From assembly GCF_022539505.1 (NCBI RefSeq), contig NC_061510.1, forward strand, positions 39,085,047 to 39,149,046: a DNA stretch of 64,000 bases. Reading direction: 5' to 3'. The number at the start of each line of letters is the position of its first letter. The first letter of the stretch is position 1. The position numbers were made by a program, and so were the translations under genes. This document shows positions 11,001 through 22,020 of this stretch, piece after piece. The notes beneath the pieces were generated by a model that saw nothing but the letters and a program-made list of their open reading frames with translations, made no database searches and was not told the origin of the DNA. The stretch comes from Lolium rigidum (Eukaryota; Streptophyta; Magnoliopsida; Poales; Poaceae).

Positions 11001-13404
11001 TGAGAGGTGTCGCCACTTGGATATAGGAGTTGGCATTTTTCAACCATTGTAAACAAAATGTTCTAATTAGTCATTATGAATACTTACTCACCATCAAGGG
11101 TAGGAGGTATAATTGCAGGAACGACACCACTGTAATGAGACACAGACATAAGACTACCATTCCTGAAAGGCACAATCTTATGGTGGGTGCCCAAGGATGG
11201 GAATAAACATCCTCCTTTAGAGGAATGGGACTCGACATGGTCTGGTGTTTCTTTCCAGTGGATGAGTTTAATGAGTTAAGGTTTCGACCTTAAAATATTA
11301 AGGAGGTGTACTTATTGACAAGATGGTAAATGGATGAGAGATTGCGTCCACCAGTAGCTTGCATTCCAGGTTTTTCTCACAAACCACAAATTACTCTACA
11401 AACAGGCAATCCAAGGAAATTTTTGGCAAGATATGTGGCCACACAAGTTAATACTATGCCAGAACAAGTTAATACTATGGCAGAACAAGGAGGGAAACAG
11501 AGAAAGAAGCTTTAGGTAGATAGAGAGCCTAAACAGCTGCTTCCCGCGCTAGAATGGAGTATTTCTAGGATGGCCTACCCAGCAAATCGACATTCCATCG
11601 AGTCGCAAGACCTTAAAATAAACAAAAGCAAAGGGGCAGTCCCTGCATTATAAGACAGGCATCATTTAGGCAACTTGACTTCAAATCTCCTGCAAGGGGA
11701 GAGAAAAATTTTAATAGCTTATTTGTGCAGGGGGACAAACATTGAGTCCTCTTTACAATAAGGTGCAATGCTTCATTGAAAATCCCAATACACCCCTCCA
11801 GCAGGATTTCTGCAACAGGAGAAATATAGTTCAGCTCCATGTTCTGGATGCAGGAAATCTGTAATTACAGATGGCATCATTGCTCTCAGAGACACGGATG
11901 ATCATACCCTATTATGCGATGCTAACTAACGTCACATAGTAAAGGAACCCATAACAGATCACTTGAAATCCAAGGTCAGGCTCAATACGAAGACCAACAG
12001 AAGAAAGGCACTAGCATATCGAATCTGCAGGTCCATACTAATTGTATTTACTTTTAAGAACCCTAGATCTATGACTAGCAAAATTTTGAGTAGCGGAATA
12101 AGTCATTGGCTGTTGTCTAGCTATAGAAACTTGTTCAAACCTCAACGTTTTCGTTATCTCACAAACAGGGAGGGTACAAAAGGGGGCACACCGGCGACCA
12201 CATATGGCTGCAGCTGCCAGAGGGAGCAGCAGACCACATATAGCAAGTACAAGGGGATGGGGGAGGTAGAATCAAGAGATAGCCTCACGCTAGGCTGGAG
12301 GCGTATGGACAATCCACAATCGCAAACGCTCAGCCACCCAGGCACATTACGATTGTGATAAAATGCAATGGTCTAGGGCTCCTTTGATTCATAGGACAGG
12401 AAAATCATATGAATAGGAAAAGCATAGGATTGAGATGTCATGGCTAGTTGAATCCTATAGGAAGATGAGTTGTGTTCGATTGTGCCAAAGGAAATTTTCC
12501 ATGAGGTATGACCTAATGTTTTATTCCTATAGGATTCGCACTACAAGATTACTATAGGATTAGTTCCTACAGGATATGTTCCTATGAATCAAACAACTAG
12601 TGTAGGAAAAACTCCCATAGGATCTAAATCCTACAGAATTCCTATACGAATCAAAGAAGCAAAAGAATTGGACAATGACGGTGCAACATAATTGTCATTG
12701 GGGCAACTTTGACTATCTGTAACCATAACGAGGTTCACAGCTCTGAAAGAGGCGACTGACAGTGGATTTCATAATAGAAAACATCACTAAGTTTTTACGA
12801 TAAAATGCAATGGCCTAAAAGAAGTATAAAAATTAGGCAATGGCTGCTAAAAAGAACATGAGGTTCATAGCTTTTAAAAAGTGGATTGACGATTGAAATT
12901 CATAATACTAACAATTATCACTCTGTTCATATGACAGCTACTTGGATAAAGTTGAGAGTCATGAATGAATCGGCACCTGACATCGCGGTCACGGTAGTCG
13001 CGCTCGCGGTGGCGCTCGCGGTCGTCGTCTTCCCGGCGGCGCTCCGACCTGCTGCGGCTCCTCCGCTCCCTCTCCCTCTCCTTCTCCTTCTCCCGCTCGC
13101 AGTCACGGTCGCGGCTCCTCCTCTCCTTCTCCTTTTCCCTCTCCTTCTCGTCACGGTCCCGGCGCTCCCGGCTGCTGCGGTGGCGCTCGCGGCTCTCGCG
13201 GTCCCGGTCCCTATCGCGGTCCCGGTGCTCGGAGCGGGAGCGTTTGGACCTGCGCTCGCCGTCGTCGCGCTCCTCGTCGCCGGCGCTGCTCCGGCGGCGG
13301 GAGCTGCGCTCCTTGCCCTCGGATCTCGGGGCGGCGGCGCCGTTGGAGGGGGCCGCGGCGGCCTCGACCGTCTTCTCCAGGTACTCGTACTCGTCGAAAT
13401 CCAT
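5080..13404 (-). CDS. RBM39: RBM39/CC1-like splicing factor, three RRMs, 535 aa
   Basis: Nuclear SR-like RNA-binding protein of the RBM39 (CAPER/CC1-like) family, which couples 3' splice-site recognition factors to transcription. The 13 exons on the minus strand are 13404-12977, 10809-10737, 10646-10590, 10300-10245, 9906-9693, 9556-9470, 9391-9317, 9226-9143, 8493-8429, 6735-6516, 6420-6332, 5331-5217 and 5124-5080. They sum to 1608 nt and every phase closes. Residues 1-142 are an Arg/Ser/Asp/Glu-rich RS domain. RRM1 spans about 161-235 (RNP1 KGVGYIEF). RRM2 spans about 259-334 (RNP2 LYVGNL, RNP1 KGFGFVQF). A C-terminal U2AF-homology RRM begins near 438 and carries the RWF signature of UHM domains. 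Length and order fit a full-length family member. The intron after exon 6 has a GC donor (CAG|GCATGT). Introns carry several MITEs but no exon is damaged. Confidence 0.93.
5540..6000. repeat. Possible MITE with G/C-rich palindromes in an RBM39 intron
   Basis: Positions 5540-5640 and 5920-5970 carry repeated and inverted runs of the type GGGGATGGGGAT and CCCCATCCCCG, which can fold back. They flank AT-rich sequence into which a Stowaway MITE (5790-5867) has inserted. This composition suggests a hAT-like MITE, but I could not define matching termini or a target duplication. Confidence 0.3.
5790..5867. mobile_element. Stowaway MITE, 78 bp
   Basis: Starts CTCCCTCCGTCCCACA and ends in the inverted form TGGGACAGAGGGAG, flanked by TA on both sides. 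These are the canonical Stowaway/Tc1-mariner terminus and target. It lies in the intron between RBM39 exons 11 and 12. Confidence 0.85.
7508..7856. repeat. MITE-like element, about 350 bp
   Basis: GAGCCCAGGCTACATGGAGCC near 7509 and GGCTGCATGTAGCCCGAGC near 7837-7855 form an imperfect inverted terminal repeat of about 20 bp. The interior is AT-rich. It lies in the long intron between RBM39 exons 9 and 10. No clear target duplication was found, so the superfamily is undecided. Confidence 0.45.
7950..8212. mobile_element. Degenerate Stowaway/mariner-type MITE
   Basis: The left end (CTACCTACATTCCACAAAG after a TA) and right end (TTATTTTATGGAATGGGGA followed by TA) are degenerate inverted copies of each other. 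They resemble the usual CTCCCTCCGTTCCA-type terminus. The interior has matching AT-rich arms. It sits in the same RBM39 intron as the preceding element. Confidence 0.55.
8690..9052. repeat. Tandem duplication, two units of about 180 bp
   Basis: 8690-8873 and 8874-9052 are near-identical direct copies, each starting ACAT(T/C)ATT(T/C)ATGGAAGAC. They differ by a handful of substitutions and an 8-bp internal repeat in the first unit. The duplication lies in the intron between RBM39 exons 8 and 9 and touches no splice site. Confidence 0.85.
10211..10313. repeat. 25-bp direct repeat copying a splice acceptor
   Basis: An exact 25-bp sequence occurs at 10211-10235 and 10289-10313. The second copy spans the real 3' splice site and first 12 nt of RBM39 exon 4, read on the minus strand. 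The first copy lies inside the following intron, so it carries a decoy acceptor just downstream of the true exon. Confidence 0.8.
12377..12660. repeat. MITE, about 285 bp, in RBM39 intron 1
   Basis: The left end GGGCTCCTTTGATTCATAGG and the right end CCTATACGAATCAAAGAAGC are imperfect inverted repeats around AT-rich sequence with many TAGGA/TCCTA motifs. Similar TTTGATTC-type termini occur in the Tourist elements at 21649 and 52781. The target duplication is unclear. Confidence 0.5.
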
Positions 13405-13729
13405 GGGGCGATTCGTGGCTGGGAGCTGGAAACCCTAGATTTAGGAGAGAGAAAAGGAGGCGCCGCGGCTAAACCCCCGTCGCTCCGCTTTTCTATCGAG
13501 ACGAGAGAAGAAGCAAAATTCCTAGTGCTGACAGGTGCACCTATGTTTGGGCCTTCTACTTGTTGGGCCTTGCCGACAGAGGAAGTAAGGAAATCTTCTT
13601 GGGCCAGTCAATCTTAATGGCTGGGCTGGATTATGTAGCTCTCGGGATCACCCGAGCCCAGAATATTAAAACAAGAAAATGATATTTTACAAGTTTCACA
13701 AAATTCCAAAAACAATCCATGGGCACATA
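13405..13729 (-). promoter_or_regulatory. RBM39 5' leader and proximal promoter
   Basis: This is the sequence upstream of the RBM39 ATG. A telo-box-like AAACCCTAG lies near 13430-13440 and GC-rich leader-like sequence continues to about 13500. I see no clear TATA box, which is common for housekeeping plant genes. A Stowaway MITE begins at 13730, so the compact native promoter is probably under 330 bp or includes the MITE. Confidence 0.4.
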
Positions 13730-13978
13730 CTCCCTCACTTCACAATTACCAAGTTTTAGTCAAAGTCAAACTTTACAAATCTTGACTATGAATATATAAA
13801 AAAATATTAATATCTACAATATAAAATTAGTACCATTTGAATCACTTGGAATGTATTTTTATATTATGTAAATATGCAAATTATAGATGTTGATATGTTT
13901 TGCTATATCTTTGGTCAAACTTTAGAAACTTTGAACTTGACTAAAGCCAAAACGCAGAGTAAATAAAAACGGAGGGAG
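13730..13978. mobile_element. Stowaway MITE, 249 bp
   Basis: Begins CTCCCTCACTTCAC and ends ACGGAGGGAG, flanked by TA on both sides (13728-13729 and 13979-13980). Long AT-rich arms containing GTCAAAGTCAAAC and its complement form a hairpin, as is usual for Triticeae Stowaway elements. Confidence 0.8.
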
Positions 13979-15051
13979 TATACATGTCTCTACATTTCTG
14001 TAAAATTTCGTTAAATAATATGCTATATTTTTGGATACGCAAAAAGAACAAAACTGCAAGTCTATCGCTCCCCTATTTGTTGTATATTGTGTAGATCACG
14101 TATGGAAACATTCGCCATTGAGAATTAGTACCTGCATACTAGACATCTATATTGAAGTGACAGGTTTATCCTACCTCCCACTAATTTAAGTTTAACCGAA
14201 TTTATTATACGGAGTGGAAAAAATTCAACACCAATTTAGTTCTGTGGTTACTAGACTAAGCATGATCTAGAAACCTAAAATTTGTGGCCTCTTTGGTTCA
14301 AAGAAATTTCATAAGAATCTCGCAAGATTCAACTCTTTAGGATTATTTACTACATAAATTGTTTGGTTCTTATGACTACAAATCATAGAAATTATTCTAT
14401 GGTCTACTTTGGATAAAACTCCAAAGAATTGCATCGAGATCAGCCTCATGAGACTGCCTATTTTTTTAATGACATGATGGCACATATATAATCATTCATA
14501 AGAACTCGTGAATTTTCTTGAGGTGCAACTAATCCACGCCCATTGCAATTTCATTTTTTTTTCAACATTACAAACCAAATGTCCTCTTTGGTTCACGGGA
14601 TTCTAAATACGTAGATATTGAGAGAGAAATGGAATACATGTGAATCTTTGTTAAAACTGAGAATTGGAAGCACATATTAATGTAAACTTGCTTGTTCGGA
14701 TCGCAAGAATAGAGAAGCCCAAGAATCCCAATAAAACAAAGTCAAACCACACAAATTGGTATGCTTAGGTTGTTATCATGCCATCAAAGTCATTGATCTC
14801 GTACTTCGTTCATAGGGTTTGTAAAGTAAAATCAAAATATATTTTAAAATTCATGTGTTCTCCTTTAAATCTGGTATTAAGGAAAAATTACCATCTTCTT
14901 TTCTTTTCCTCATTTGGCGAATCAAGCGGAAAAATAGTAGTACCACCCAAGGAAAACTTCTATTTTTCATGTTTTTCATCTGATTTGTCATGAACGAAAG
15001 AGAGTCTTGGATCACGAAGCAGCCAAGACAATTAACCAGCGTCTGCGGTGA
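13979..15051. other. AT-rich intergenic sequence with one MITE-like segment
   Basis: No credible gene. At about 14286-14584 a segment starts GGCCTCTTTGGTTC and ends near AACCAAATGTCC, a loose inverted repeat like those of grass Tourist-type MITEs. The rest is unique-looking AT-rich DNA up to the Harbinger element. Confidence 0.35.
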
Positions 15052-16281
15052 GAGCATCTCCACTCGTTGGCGCTCTCCACGCCCAAATCCGGCGAAATTT
15101 TCGTCCGGATTGGAGGAAGATTTGGCCTGGGGAGCGCCGAAGTTCCAGTTGTCCCCCCGGCAGGAAACCCCCAACCTCGACCATTTGACATATTTCAAAC
15201 AAATTTAACATAAAATTTAACAAGTTCGGCGAGCAAGAGTACGAAAATTGCTGAAACAAATTCGGCGATAATCAGTACAATGTTTAACAAGTGCTGAAAC
15301 AAATGAAGCACACAATTTCACAATTTTTCAAACAAATTATGACAGACTAGTTGGCGTCGGCGTTGGCGTTGCCTCGGAGTGTCCATATGTGCTCCACCGA
15401 GAGCTCCATACGTCAGCATCCTCATAACCACTGTGCACTTCTGGAGTGACGAAAATCCAACCAAACCAGTGCAATCCGCCTTGCATCTGAAGTAGGGGTC
15501 AAAGTCTCGGATGGCATACACAATTTGCAGAAATAGATTTCTGCTCATCCTGAAACGACGCCGGAAAACACTCTCACCGTGCAATGGATTGTCGGCGAAG
15601 TAGTCGGCGTACAACATGCGTAGCCCTCCATTCGTTGTCTCGGCTTGCACTTCCGGCGACCTGGTGCCGACCCACCACGTCGACCAGTTGCCAGTCCGGC
15701 GTACATGCTTGACAAGCAACCGAGGATCATCATGTGCTCCTCGTCTTGGGTGGCGGCTGCCATCTCTGAACATCTGCTCCTCCTCTTCGTCTGAGTCCAT
15801 GGCCGGCGAGGCAAATGGACGAACACCTGATGGGCGTGGTCGAGGCAACCCGAGCCGCGAGCGACGAGGAGTAGGCCAAAGTCGGAAAACAGGCCGGCGG
15901 AGGCGCAGCCAGATAGGCCGTCGTCGAAAGACGGCGGAATATAGGCAGAGTGGGGAAGGAGGGACGGCGGAATCCGGGCAACAAACCGGCGGGGTGGTGC
16001 CGGCGGCGAGAGAGATACGAGGGGTGGGGAGATTTTGAGCGAGGTGTCGGTGGGGTTCGTGTGTCGAGTCGCCGACAGATCGGGCCCTTCCCCGCTTTTC
16101 ACTCGTCCGGAGTCCCCGATAGGTCCCCGGGGGGCCGGGGATGGCGTGGGCTCGCCGGATGGATGAAGGGCCAAATCCGGACGAAAATGAGGAACCGGGG
16201 GCGCGACTGAACCGAATTTCACCGTCTGGATGAGAAAAACGTCGCTCGGGGCCTCGTCGGGGAGACGAGTGGAGATGCTGT
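15052..16281 (-). mobile_element. PIF/Harbinger element with truncated transposase, 1.23 kb
   Basis: Ends GAGCATCTCCACTCGT (15052-15067) and its complement (about 16266-16281, one terminal mismatch), flanked by TGA on both sides (15049-15051 and 16282-16284). It carries the N-terminal half of a HARBI1/ALP1-like transposase on the minus strand but no catalytic region. It is an internally deleted, non-autonomous derivative. It ends about 180 bp upstream of the shared promoter motif of monooxygenase copy 1. Confidence 0.75.
15318..15848 (-). pseudogene. Harbinger transposase, N-terminal fragment
   Basis: A 176-codon frame begins with a Pro/Arg-rich segment followed by an acidic DSDEEEEQ patch. 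It then contains the conserved HARBI1/ALP1-like N-terminal region (DYFADNPLHGESVFRRRFRM, then FSSLQKCTVVMRMLTYG). In intact plant transposases the helix-turn-helix region is followed by a DDE domain of about 200 residues. Here the frame diverges after the YG motif and stops, so no DDE domain remains. It cannot transpose itself but might bind element ends if expressed. Confidence 0.7.
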
Positions 16282-16460
16282 GACGTAGGCGTAGCGCTAG
16301 AGGGATAGACTGGAGCTGAGGTGTAGAGTTTTCCGGCCGACCGAACGTGACGTGAATGTTTGTCTGCTACTTGCGAGGTGTCTTTTTCCGGCTATGCGAT
16401 TTCTCTTGGGCAGCAGTGACTCCAAAGAGTGAGTGATCAGTGAGCGAGACCAGCATATAA

Positions 16461-16475
16461 TCAGCAATGACGTCA
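16461..16475 (+). promoter_or_regulatory. Shared motif with palindromic TGACGTCA, MO copy 1
   Basis: TCAGCAATGACGTCA lies 135 nt upstream of the copy 1 ATG and about 30 nt upstream of its TATA box. TGACGTCA is a classic bZIP target; TGACG is the core of as-1/TGA-factor sites. Related sequences lie upstream of copies 2, 3 and 4. Confidence 0.6.
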
Positions 16476-16505
16476 ATCGTCGAGCTCCATTCACTCGTCT
16501 AGCTG

Positions 16506-16511
16506 TATATA
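16506..16511 (+). promoter_or_regulatory. TATA box, MO copy 1
   Basis: TATATA within GTATATATCCGG, 99 nt upstream of the ATG, which would give a leader of roughly 70 nt. Copy 3 has a similar GTATATATACACTGG box at the equivalent place. Confidence 0.55.
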
Positions 16512-16609
16512 TCCGGTCACGGGGAGCTCCAGCTCGATTCGTGCGTTAAACAGTCGATCAGGCGGTCTTTCCCTATCGTCATAACCAAAACCAGGCAGCA
16601 GCGGCGAGC

Positions 16610-18126
16610 ATGCAGCAGCAGGGGGAGTCCGGCGAGGACATCGTGATCGTGGGCGCCGGACTCGCCGGCCTCGCCGTGGCGCTCGGGCTGCACAGGTATG
16701 TGTGCCCGCAGGCTGCAGCTGCAGTTTCTTGTCTTGGACTGCCGGTTGATGGCTTTCAGATTCACATTGCGTGGTGAGTGGTGACAGGAAAGGGGTGGGG
16801 AGCGTGGTGCTGGAGTCGTCGCCGGCGCTCCGGGCGTCGGGGTTCGCCTTCGCGACGTGGCCTAACGCCTTCCGCGCGCTCGACGCCCTCGGCGTCGGGG
16901 ACAAGATCAGGAACCTCCATGTGCAGGCTCAGGCGCTGCGTGTCGCGTCCTCGTCCACGGGAACAGTGGCACGAGAACTGGATTTCTCGGGAAAGCAGTG
17001 AGTGAGATGATCGATCGGGACTTGTTTAGCTCAGCTATTCGTTTCTTGATTCCCGAACAGAATTAACCACCTACTCGTACGCTTGGTCAGAGGAGGAGGA
17101 GCACCCTTTGAATTCCGCTGCGTGAGGCGAGACGTGCTGCTCCAGGTTCTGGCGGCGGAGCTGCCGAAGGGCACCATCCGCTACTCCTCCAAGATCGTCT
17201 CCATCGACGAACAACACGACGACTCCAAGATCATACATCTTGCCGACGGCTCAACTCTCAGAGCGAAGGTGCTGATTGGATGCGACGGGATCAACTCCGT
17301 GGTGTCCAAATGGCTGGGGCTCGCCAAGCCGTCCTACTCCGGGCGCTCGGCCACACGGGGCCTCGCTTGTTACCCCGACGGCCACACCTTCCAGCCCAAG
17401 TTCCTGCAGTTCTATGGCCATGGCTTCCGTTTCGGTTATGTGCCCTGCAACGCCAACGACGTCTACTGGTTCTACACATGGTCTCCTTCCCCTGACGGTG
17501 GGTTTCCACGGCGATTGCACATGTCCGATACTCGATCTGGTGTTAACTTATGATAATGTCGATCGCAATGGCGTGCAGATGATGGTGTCGATGAGAGCGG
17601 CGCGAAGATGAAGCTGTACGTGCTCGCGAAGCTGAGGAGCTCCAAGGTGCCAGCGGAGGCACTGGAATTGATCCAGAGCAGCGAGGTGAGCGACGACGCC
17701 CCCGCCGCGCCGCTGCGGTTCCGGTCCCCCTTCTCCCTCCTGTTCGCCAAGATCAGCAAGGGGAACGTGTGCGTGGCCGGCGACGCGCTGCACCCGATGA
17801 CGCCGGACCTGGGGCAGGGCGGCTGCGCGGCGCTGGAGGACGGCGTCGTCCTGGCGAGATGCCTCGGCGAGGCAATCCTCGGCGGTGGCGGTGATAGCGC
17901 AGGAGGTGTCGCAGAGAAGAAGAGGATCCAGTCGGGTCTGCAGAAGTACGCCGGGGTACGGCGGTGGAGGAGCATCGACCTCGTCGGAACCGCCTATGTG
18001 GTCGGATTCTTGCAGCAAAGTAGCAACACGATCGTGAGCTTTCTACGCGAGAAATTCTTGGCTGGAATGCTCGCGAGAAGGCTTATGAAAATGTCGAACT
18101 ACGATTGTGGAACATTATGGAGGTAG
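16610..18126 (+). CDS. FAD-dependent monooxygenase, copy 1, 416 aa
   Basis: Group A flavoprotein monooxygenase of the plant MO1/CTF2 family, expected to hydroxylate a small, probably aromatic, substrate using FAD and NAD(P)H. Exons 16610-16695, 16788-16997, 17091-17497 and 17579-18126 join in phase (1251 nt) with GT-AG introns of 81-93 nt. Residues 15-20 are GAGLAG, the dinucleotide-binding GxGxxG. The DG motif is at 164-165 in IGCDGINSV. The GD motif at 302-303 is followed by ALHPMTPDLGQGGC, which binds the FAD ribose and ring. There is no transit peptide or membrane segment, so a cytosolic protein is likely. The start is the first ATG after the TATA box and gives the usual short N-terminus. 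Introns A, C and D are present and B is absent, as in copy 2. It looks intact. Confidence 0.9.
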
Positions 18127-18603
18127 CTAAACATTTGTCTTTTGTTGGTACATTGCAGAAAGTTCTTCTAAAAACATTGGAGAATTGTGATAGTGTGTAC
18201 GTATGGGGGAAGTTTAGGTTTGCTATTCATCACATCATAGACTCATAGTATGTGCGTGTCACACACGTCCAAAGGTCCAAAGAAAAAATAAATGTTGAAA
18301 TAATGGGTCTTTTTCATGGTTATATCTCAAAGCTCACATATTGAGCCTCTGTTGTTGACAGCTTACTAGGGAACGATAAGAGGTCGGAGCTATAAAGTTT
18401 AGTTCCACATTAAAATTAGGAGAAGTTATGTTGTTCTACCAGACTACCACTTGTAGATGAGTAAGAAGAGTAGTGATACGTGCGCGCAGCGCGCTTCCTC
18501 CTCCCCACTCGTCTCGACAAGATGCATGTTGATGCATGTAAAATACAAGCATGAACTTTGTAGTTTGTTGACATATATTCCCTCATATTCGCTAAAAACC
18601 AAT
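18127..18603. other. 3' flank of MO copy 1, nothing recognised
   Basis: AT-rich sequence without credible coding potential. It should contain the copy 1 polyadenylation region. The RTE remnant begins at its right edge. Confidence 0.3.
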
Positions 18604-19828
18604 TCAGTTTTATGCCCTGGATGTCAACTACAAAGGCAATTTTCTTACTTCGTCAACTTATGGAGAGATATAGGGAGCAAAAGAGGGACCTACATGTGGT
18701 CTTCATCGACTTGGAGAAGGCGTATGACAAGATACCAAGGACATTCATGTGGTGGGCGCTGCAGAAACACAAAGTCCCCACAAAGTACATTACCCTCATC
18801 AAAGATATGTACGATCGTGTTGTGATAAGTGTTCGCGTAGGTGATAGTGAGACCGATACCTTCCCAATCACGGTAGGTCTACATCATGGGTCAACCTTAA
18901 GCCCATACATGTTTTCCTTGGCGATGGATGAGGTGACCAAGGATATACAAGGAGATATTCATTGGTGTATGCTCTTTGTTGATGATGTGGTGTTAGTAGA
19001 TGACACTAGGGCCCGGCGTGAATAGGAAGTTAGAGCTATGGAGGCAGATGTTGGAGTCGAAGGGGTTTATACTTAGTAAGACCAAGACTGAATACATGCG
19101 ATGCAACTTTAGTGGTGTTGCTGGCGAAGACGGAGATATCAGATTAGAAGGACAGATAGTACCTAAGAGGGACACCTTCCGATATTTGGGATCAATGTTG
19201 CAAAGCAATGGTGATATCAACGAAGATGTTTTCCTCACTATCAAGGCATGGTGGATGAAGTGGCGGCAAGCATCTGGTATCCTATGTGACAAGAAGGTCC
19301 CACAAAAGCTAAAAGGTAAGTTCTATATATAGGACGATAGTCAAACCGGCGATGCTATATGGAGCAAAATATTGGCCAACAAAAAGACAAACACATACAA
19401 CAAATGAGTGTTGCGGAGATGCACATAATACGATGGATGTGCGGCCATACAAGAAAGAGGCGGATTATGAACAAGGTAATTCATGATAGGCTAGGAGCGG
19501 CATCGATAGACGCGAAGCTTGTCCAACACCGACTAAGGTGGTTTGGGCATATCCAGCGGAGGTCTCCATAAGCTCCAGTTAACAGTGGAATACTAAGGAG
19601 TATGGAGGAGTCTAGAACGGGTAGAGGATGACCAAAGTTAACTTGGACAGAGGCGGTAGAAATAGACTTGAGAGATTGGAATGTATCTTAAGTCTTGGCT
19701 CTTGATAGGACTGCATGAAGATCAGTACCGGAATCTTAGTTTACTCTATTTTTTCAACTCGTTCTTGTTTTTGGCTTACCTCAACTTGCTTAGAAAAAAA
19801 GCTTTGATGTTGTTCTTGATGTTGTTGT
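18604..19828 (+). mobile_element. RTE-type non-LTR retrotransposon remnant
   Basis: Contains a reverse transcriptase with FIDLEKAYDKIPR (palm A region), the catalytic FVDD box near 18980, and the thumb-region stretch [14 protein letters not shown]. The C-terminal region includes RWMCGHTRK and LVQHRLRWFGHIQRR near 19430-19560. The frame breaks at about 19010 and 19330, and further stops follow. The 3' end runs into TTGATGTTGTT-type repeats at 19803-19828, the microsatellite tail typical of RTE elements. The endonuclease region is missing, so it is 5'-truncated and dead. This RT family is widespread in grass genomes. Confidence 0.75.
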
Positions 19829-21139
19829 ATCGGTAGAATGTTTCATTTAAAACTCTCCAACCATGAATGCATTATTGCTAATGTCACTGTGTCAGTGTTA
19901 GCACTTGAAACTTTCAGCCGGGTCTATCCTCCTCAAAATAATTAGAAAACCCATATTTACCAGAAAGTTTGGGTGGCACAAGTTAAATAAGAGGCAAGGT
20001 TGTAACAAAAGTACGACATGTTAATTAATAATAACATGAACTTACAACTACATCAAATATGTATAAATCTTCTTTGATTCAACCAGGGCGGTACATGACA
20101 TCATGATTACCATAACTGAACTGCAAATGGTGTATGTTTTCAATATCACAATAATTTATAAAAAGTAAAAGGACACTGAATATACCCCATTAGCTGCATT
20201 GTATGCTAGATGAAAGGACATGGTCTGAACTTGTACCAGGGAGTAGTGATGCAGAGTGGCTTCAAGACTGTTGCAACCCGCAATGTCGCAGACCACCGGC
20301 CCTTACTCTCGGGCCATAGGAGGGTCGAGCAGAAGCTTTGGCGACGTAGTGGTGACAGAGAACATGAGAGGAACACCACATCACTAAAGTTCACCCCAAG
20401 GACCTAACCAAATAGCAGATATTGAACAAAGCATATAACCGTCGCATATCGTCCAACTCCAACAAGTGATAAAAAGAAGAAAAAACTTGAAATGAAAAAA
20501 GGTACAGAGAGATCAATTGAAAGATGGGATTTCCCCTCTTTATTACAAATCATCTCGTCACACAGCTGAGTGAAATCATCTTTGACGTCGAGCTCGAGAA
20601 AGAGAGGATCATTTCCATGGCGTCGGAGTATAGAGACGTGGCCGCCATTTCCTTGGCGGTTGTTTCCTCGCTGCAGATTGCGGTCGGTGCGGCGGAAATG
20701 GTGAGGGCTGAGGCAGTGGTTATCGACATAGACGGAGCGCCATCAACAGGCGGCCATCGACATCGACGCAAGGGGAGCGGACCATGGTGTGTCTTGTTGC
20801 TACTCTACCAGACTGGAGTTATAGGATTGGCGCTCTCCCCTCCATCTCGATTCTGTTTCACCCTGTTGACCTCTACCACTGATACTGGCAGAATGACCAC
20901 CACCACTCGCACTCTAGGGTTTCCAAAAATATATAGTCAAACAAAGTGAAGGATACCTCTCCATAACTCGCTGTTGGTTACCATCGCACATCAACTGCCA
21001 TTAATTGCTTCTAGGAACCGATTCGGCACCAATCACCGTGACGCTCGAACCTCCCTGCCGCATCAGCTACCAAGGCCCGTAACATCGTGGAAGGAACAAC
21101 CATGGAAGGGAGACGGGGTGCCTTTTTTGTTGATGGGCT
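19829..21139. other. Intergenic, weak coding-like patches only
   Basis: No gene model holds. A GC-richer patch at 20206-20410 is open on both strands. Another, at 20524-20950, starts after AT-rich DNA and contains repeated GACATCGACG-like sequence. They may be fragments of captured genes or transposon leaders. I found no termini, introns or known motifs. Confidence 0.25.
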
Positions 21140-22020
21140 CGGCCGATAATCTTAGTGGACCGCATGCTCGCGGAGTGGCGGCCCCAAAAAATGGTGCGGA
21201 CCAAAACAAATGAGTTGGAATGGAAAGAGGATACCACGACGCGACTTGATAATCTGGGATGTTAACGGGTACGATCGAAGGGTTTAGGACGCAAAATCGT
21301 TGTGATAACTTCTTGGTGATTTTTTTTTGTGAAGGGATATCTTCTAGGTGGTTGAGTTATCCCGATACTTAATATAAATTTAGATTGTGCCAATGGTTCA
21401 ATTTACAATCTAGAAATTATACAATATGCTTACATAATCATACACTTGAAACCACTATTAAGATATTTGTTAGTTATGCTTTAGAAACGTTGCCAATAAA
21501 TGATACTATTTACATTATGCAATTGTCAAAAATATATTCATGGAGAAGCTACTGATACGAAATACTTTGAAATTTAGAACTATGCAAATGTATTTTTCAA
21601 TCTATATTACAATGATGTAGCTTTCAAAATTATATCACTCTAAAGTTAGGGCATGTTTGATTCGCATGATTCTTAGAAAATATGAATAGAAAAACTACAT
21701 GATTAGAATGCCATGTCTAGTTGAATCCAATGCCATTTAGAACCTACATGATATTTCTTTGAGTAGTGTCTGACTCGAAAAAAAGCAAAGGAATTGTAAC
21801 ATAAGGTTTGAGTGGACTTTTTTTTCCTCCAAAATATAGTGCAGTTCAATTCTATAGGGAAATTCTCGTGCATTCGAAAGGATTCCAGTCCTATGAATCC
21901 AATAGTGCACGTAGGAATAAATTTCAAAGGGTGAAAATCCTATAAAATTCTTATGACATTCCTTTGAATCGAATGTGCCCTTAAGTTGCATAGAACTAAA
22001 AAAGTTCAGTATAAATTGTA
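21140..22020. repeat. Dispersed duplicate, unit A (partner at 52380-53168)
   Basis: The segment starts with AATCTTAGTGGACCGCATGC. It matches 52380-53168 over almost its whole length in the same orientation, including AT-rich sequence and a Tourist MITE at the same internal position. Unit A has an extra block of about 130 bp (about 21250-21375) that unit B lacks. There are no open frames. Outer termini were not resolved, so it may be a larger transposon or a segmental duplication. Confidence 0.75.
21649..21980. mobile_element. Tourist-type MITE, 332 bp
   Basis: Begins GGGCATGTTTGATTCGCATG, ends CCTTTGAATCGAATGTGCCC, and is flanked by TTA on both sides (21646-21648 and 21981-21983). A second copy lies at 52781-53128 in the matching position of the duplicated segment. 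Confidence 0.8.

Noticed and set aside
12886..13617. 243-codon Ala/Leu/Val-rich frame on the plus strand
   Set aside because: It is the reverse complement of the RBM39 RS-domain repeats; hydrophobic runs arise from reading CGN/GAN repeats backwards.
15545..16222. 225-codon minus-strand frame overlapping the Harbinger transposase
   Set aside because: It is in a different frame from the recognisable transposase region and is Pro/Ser/Arg-rich leader sequence.
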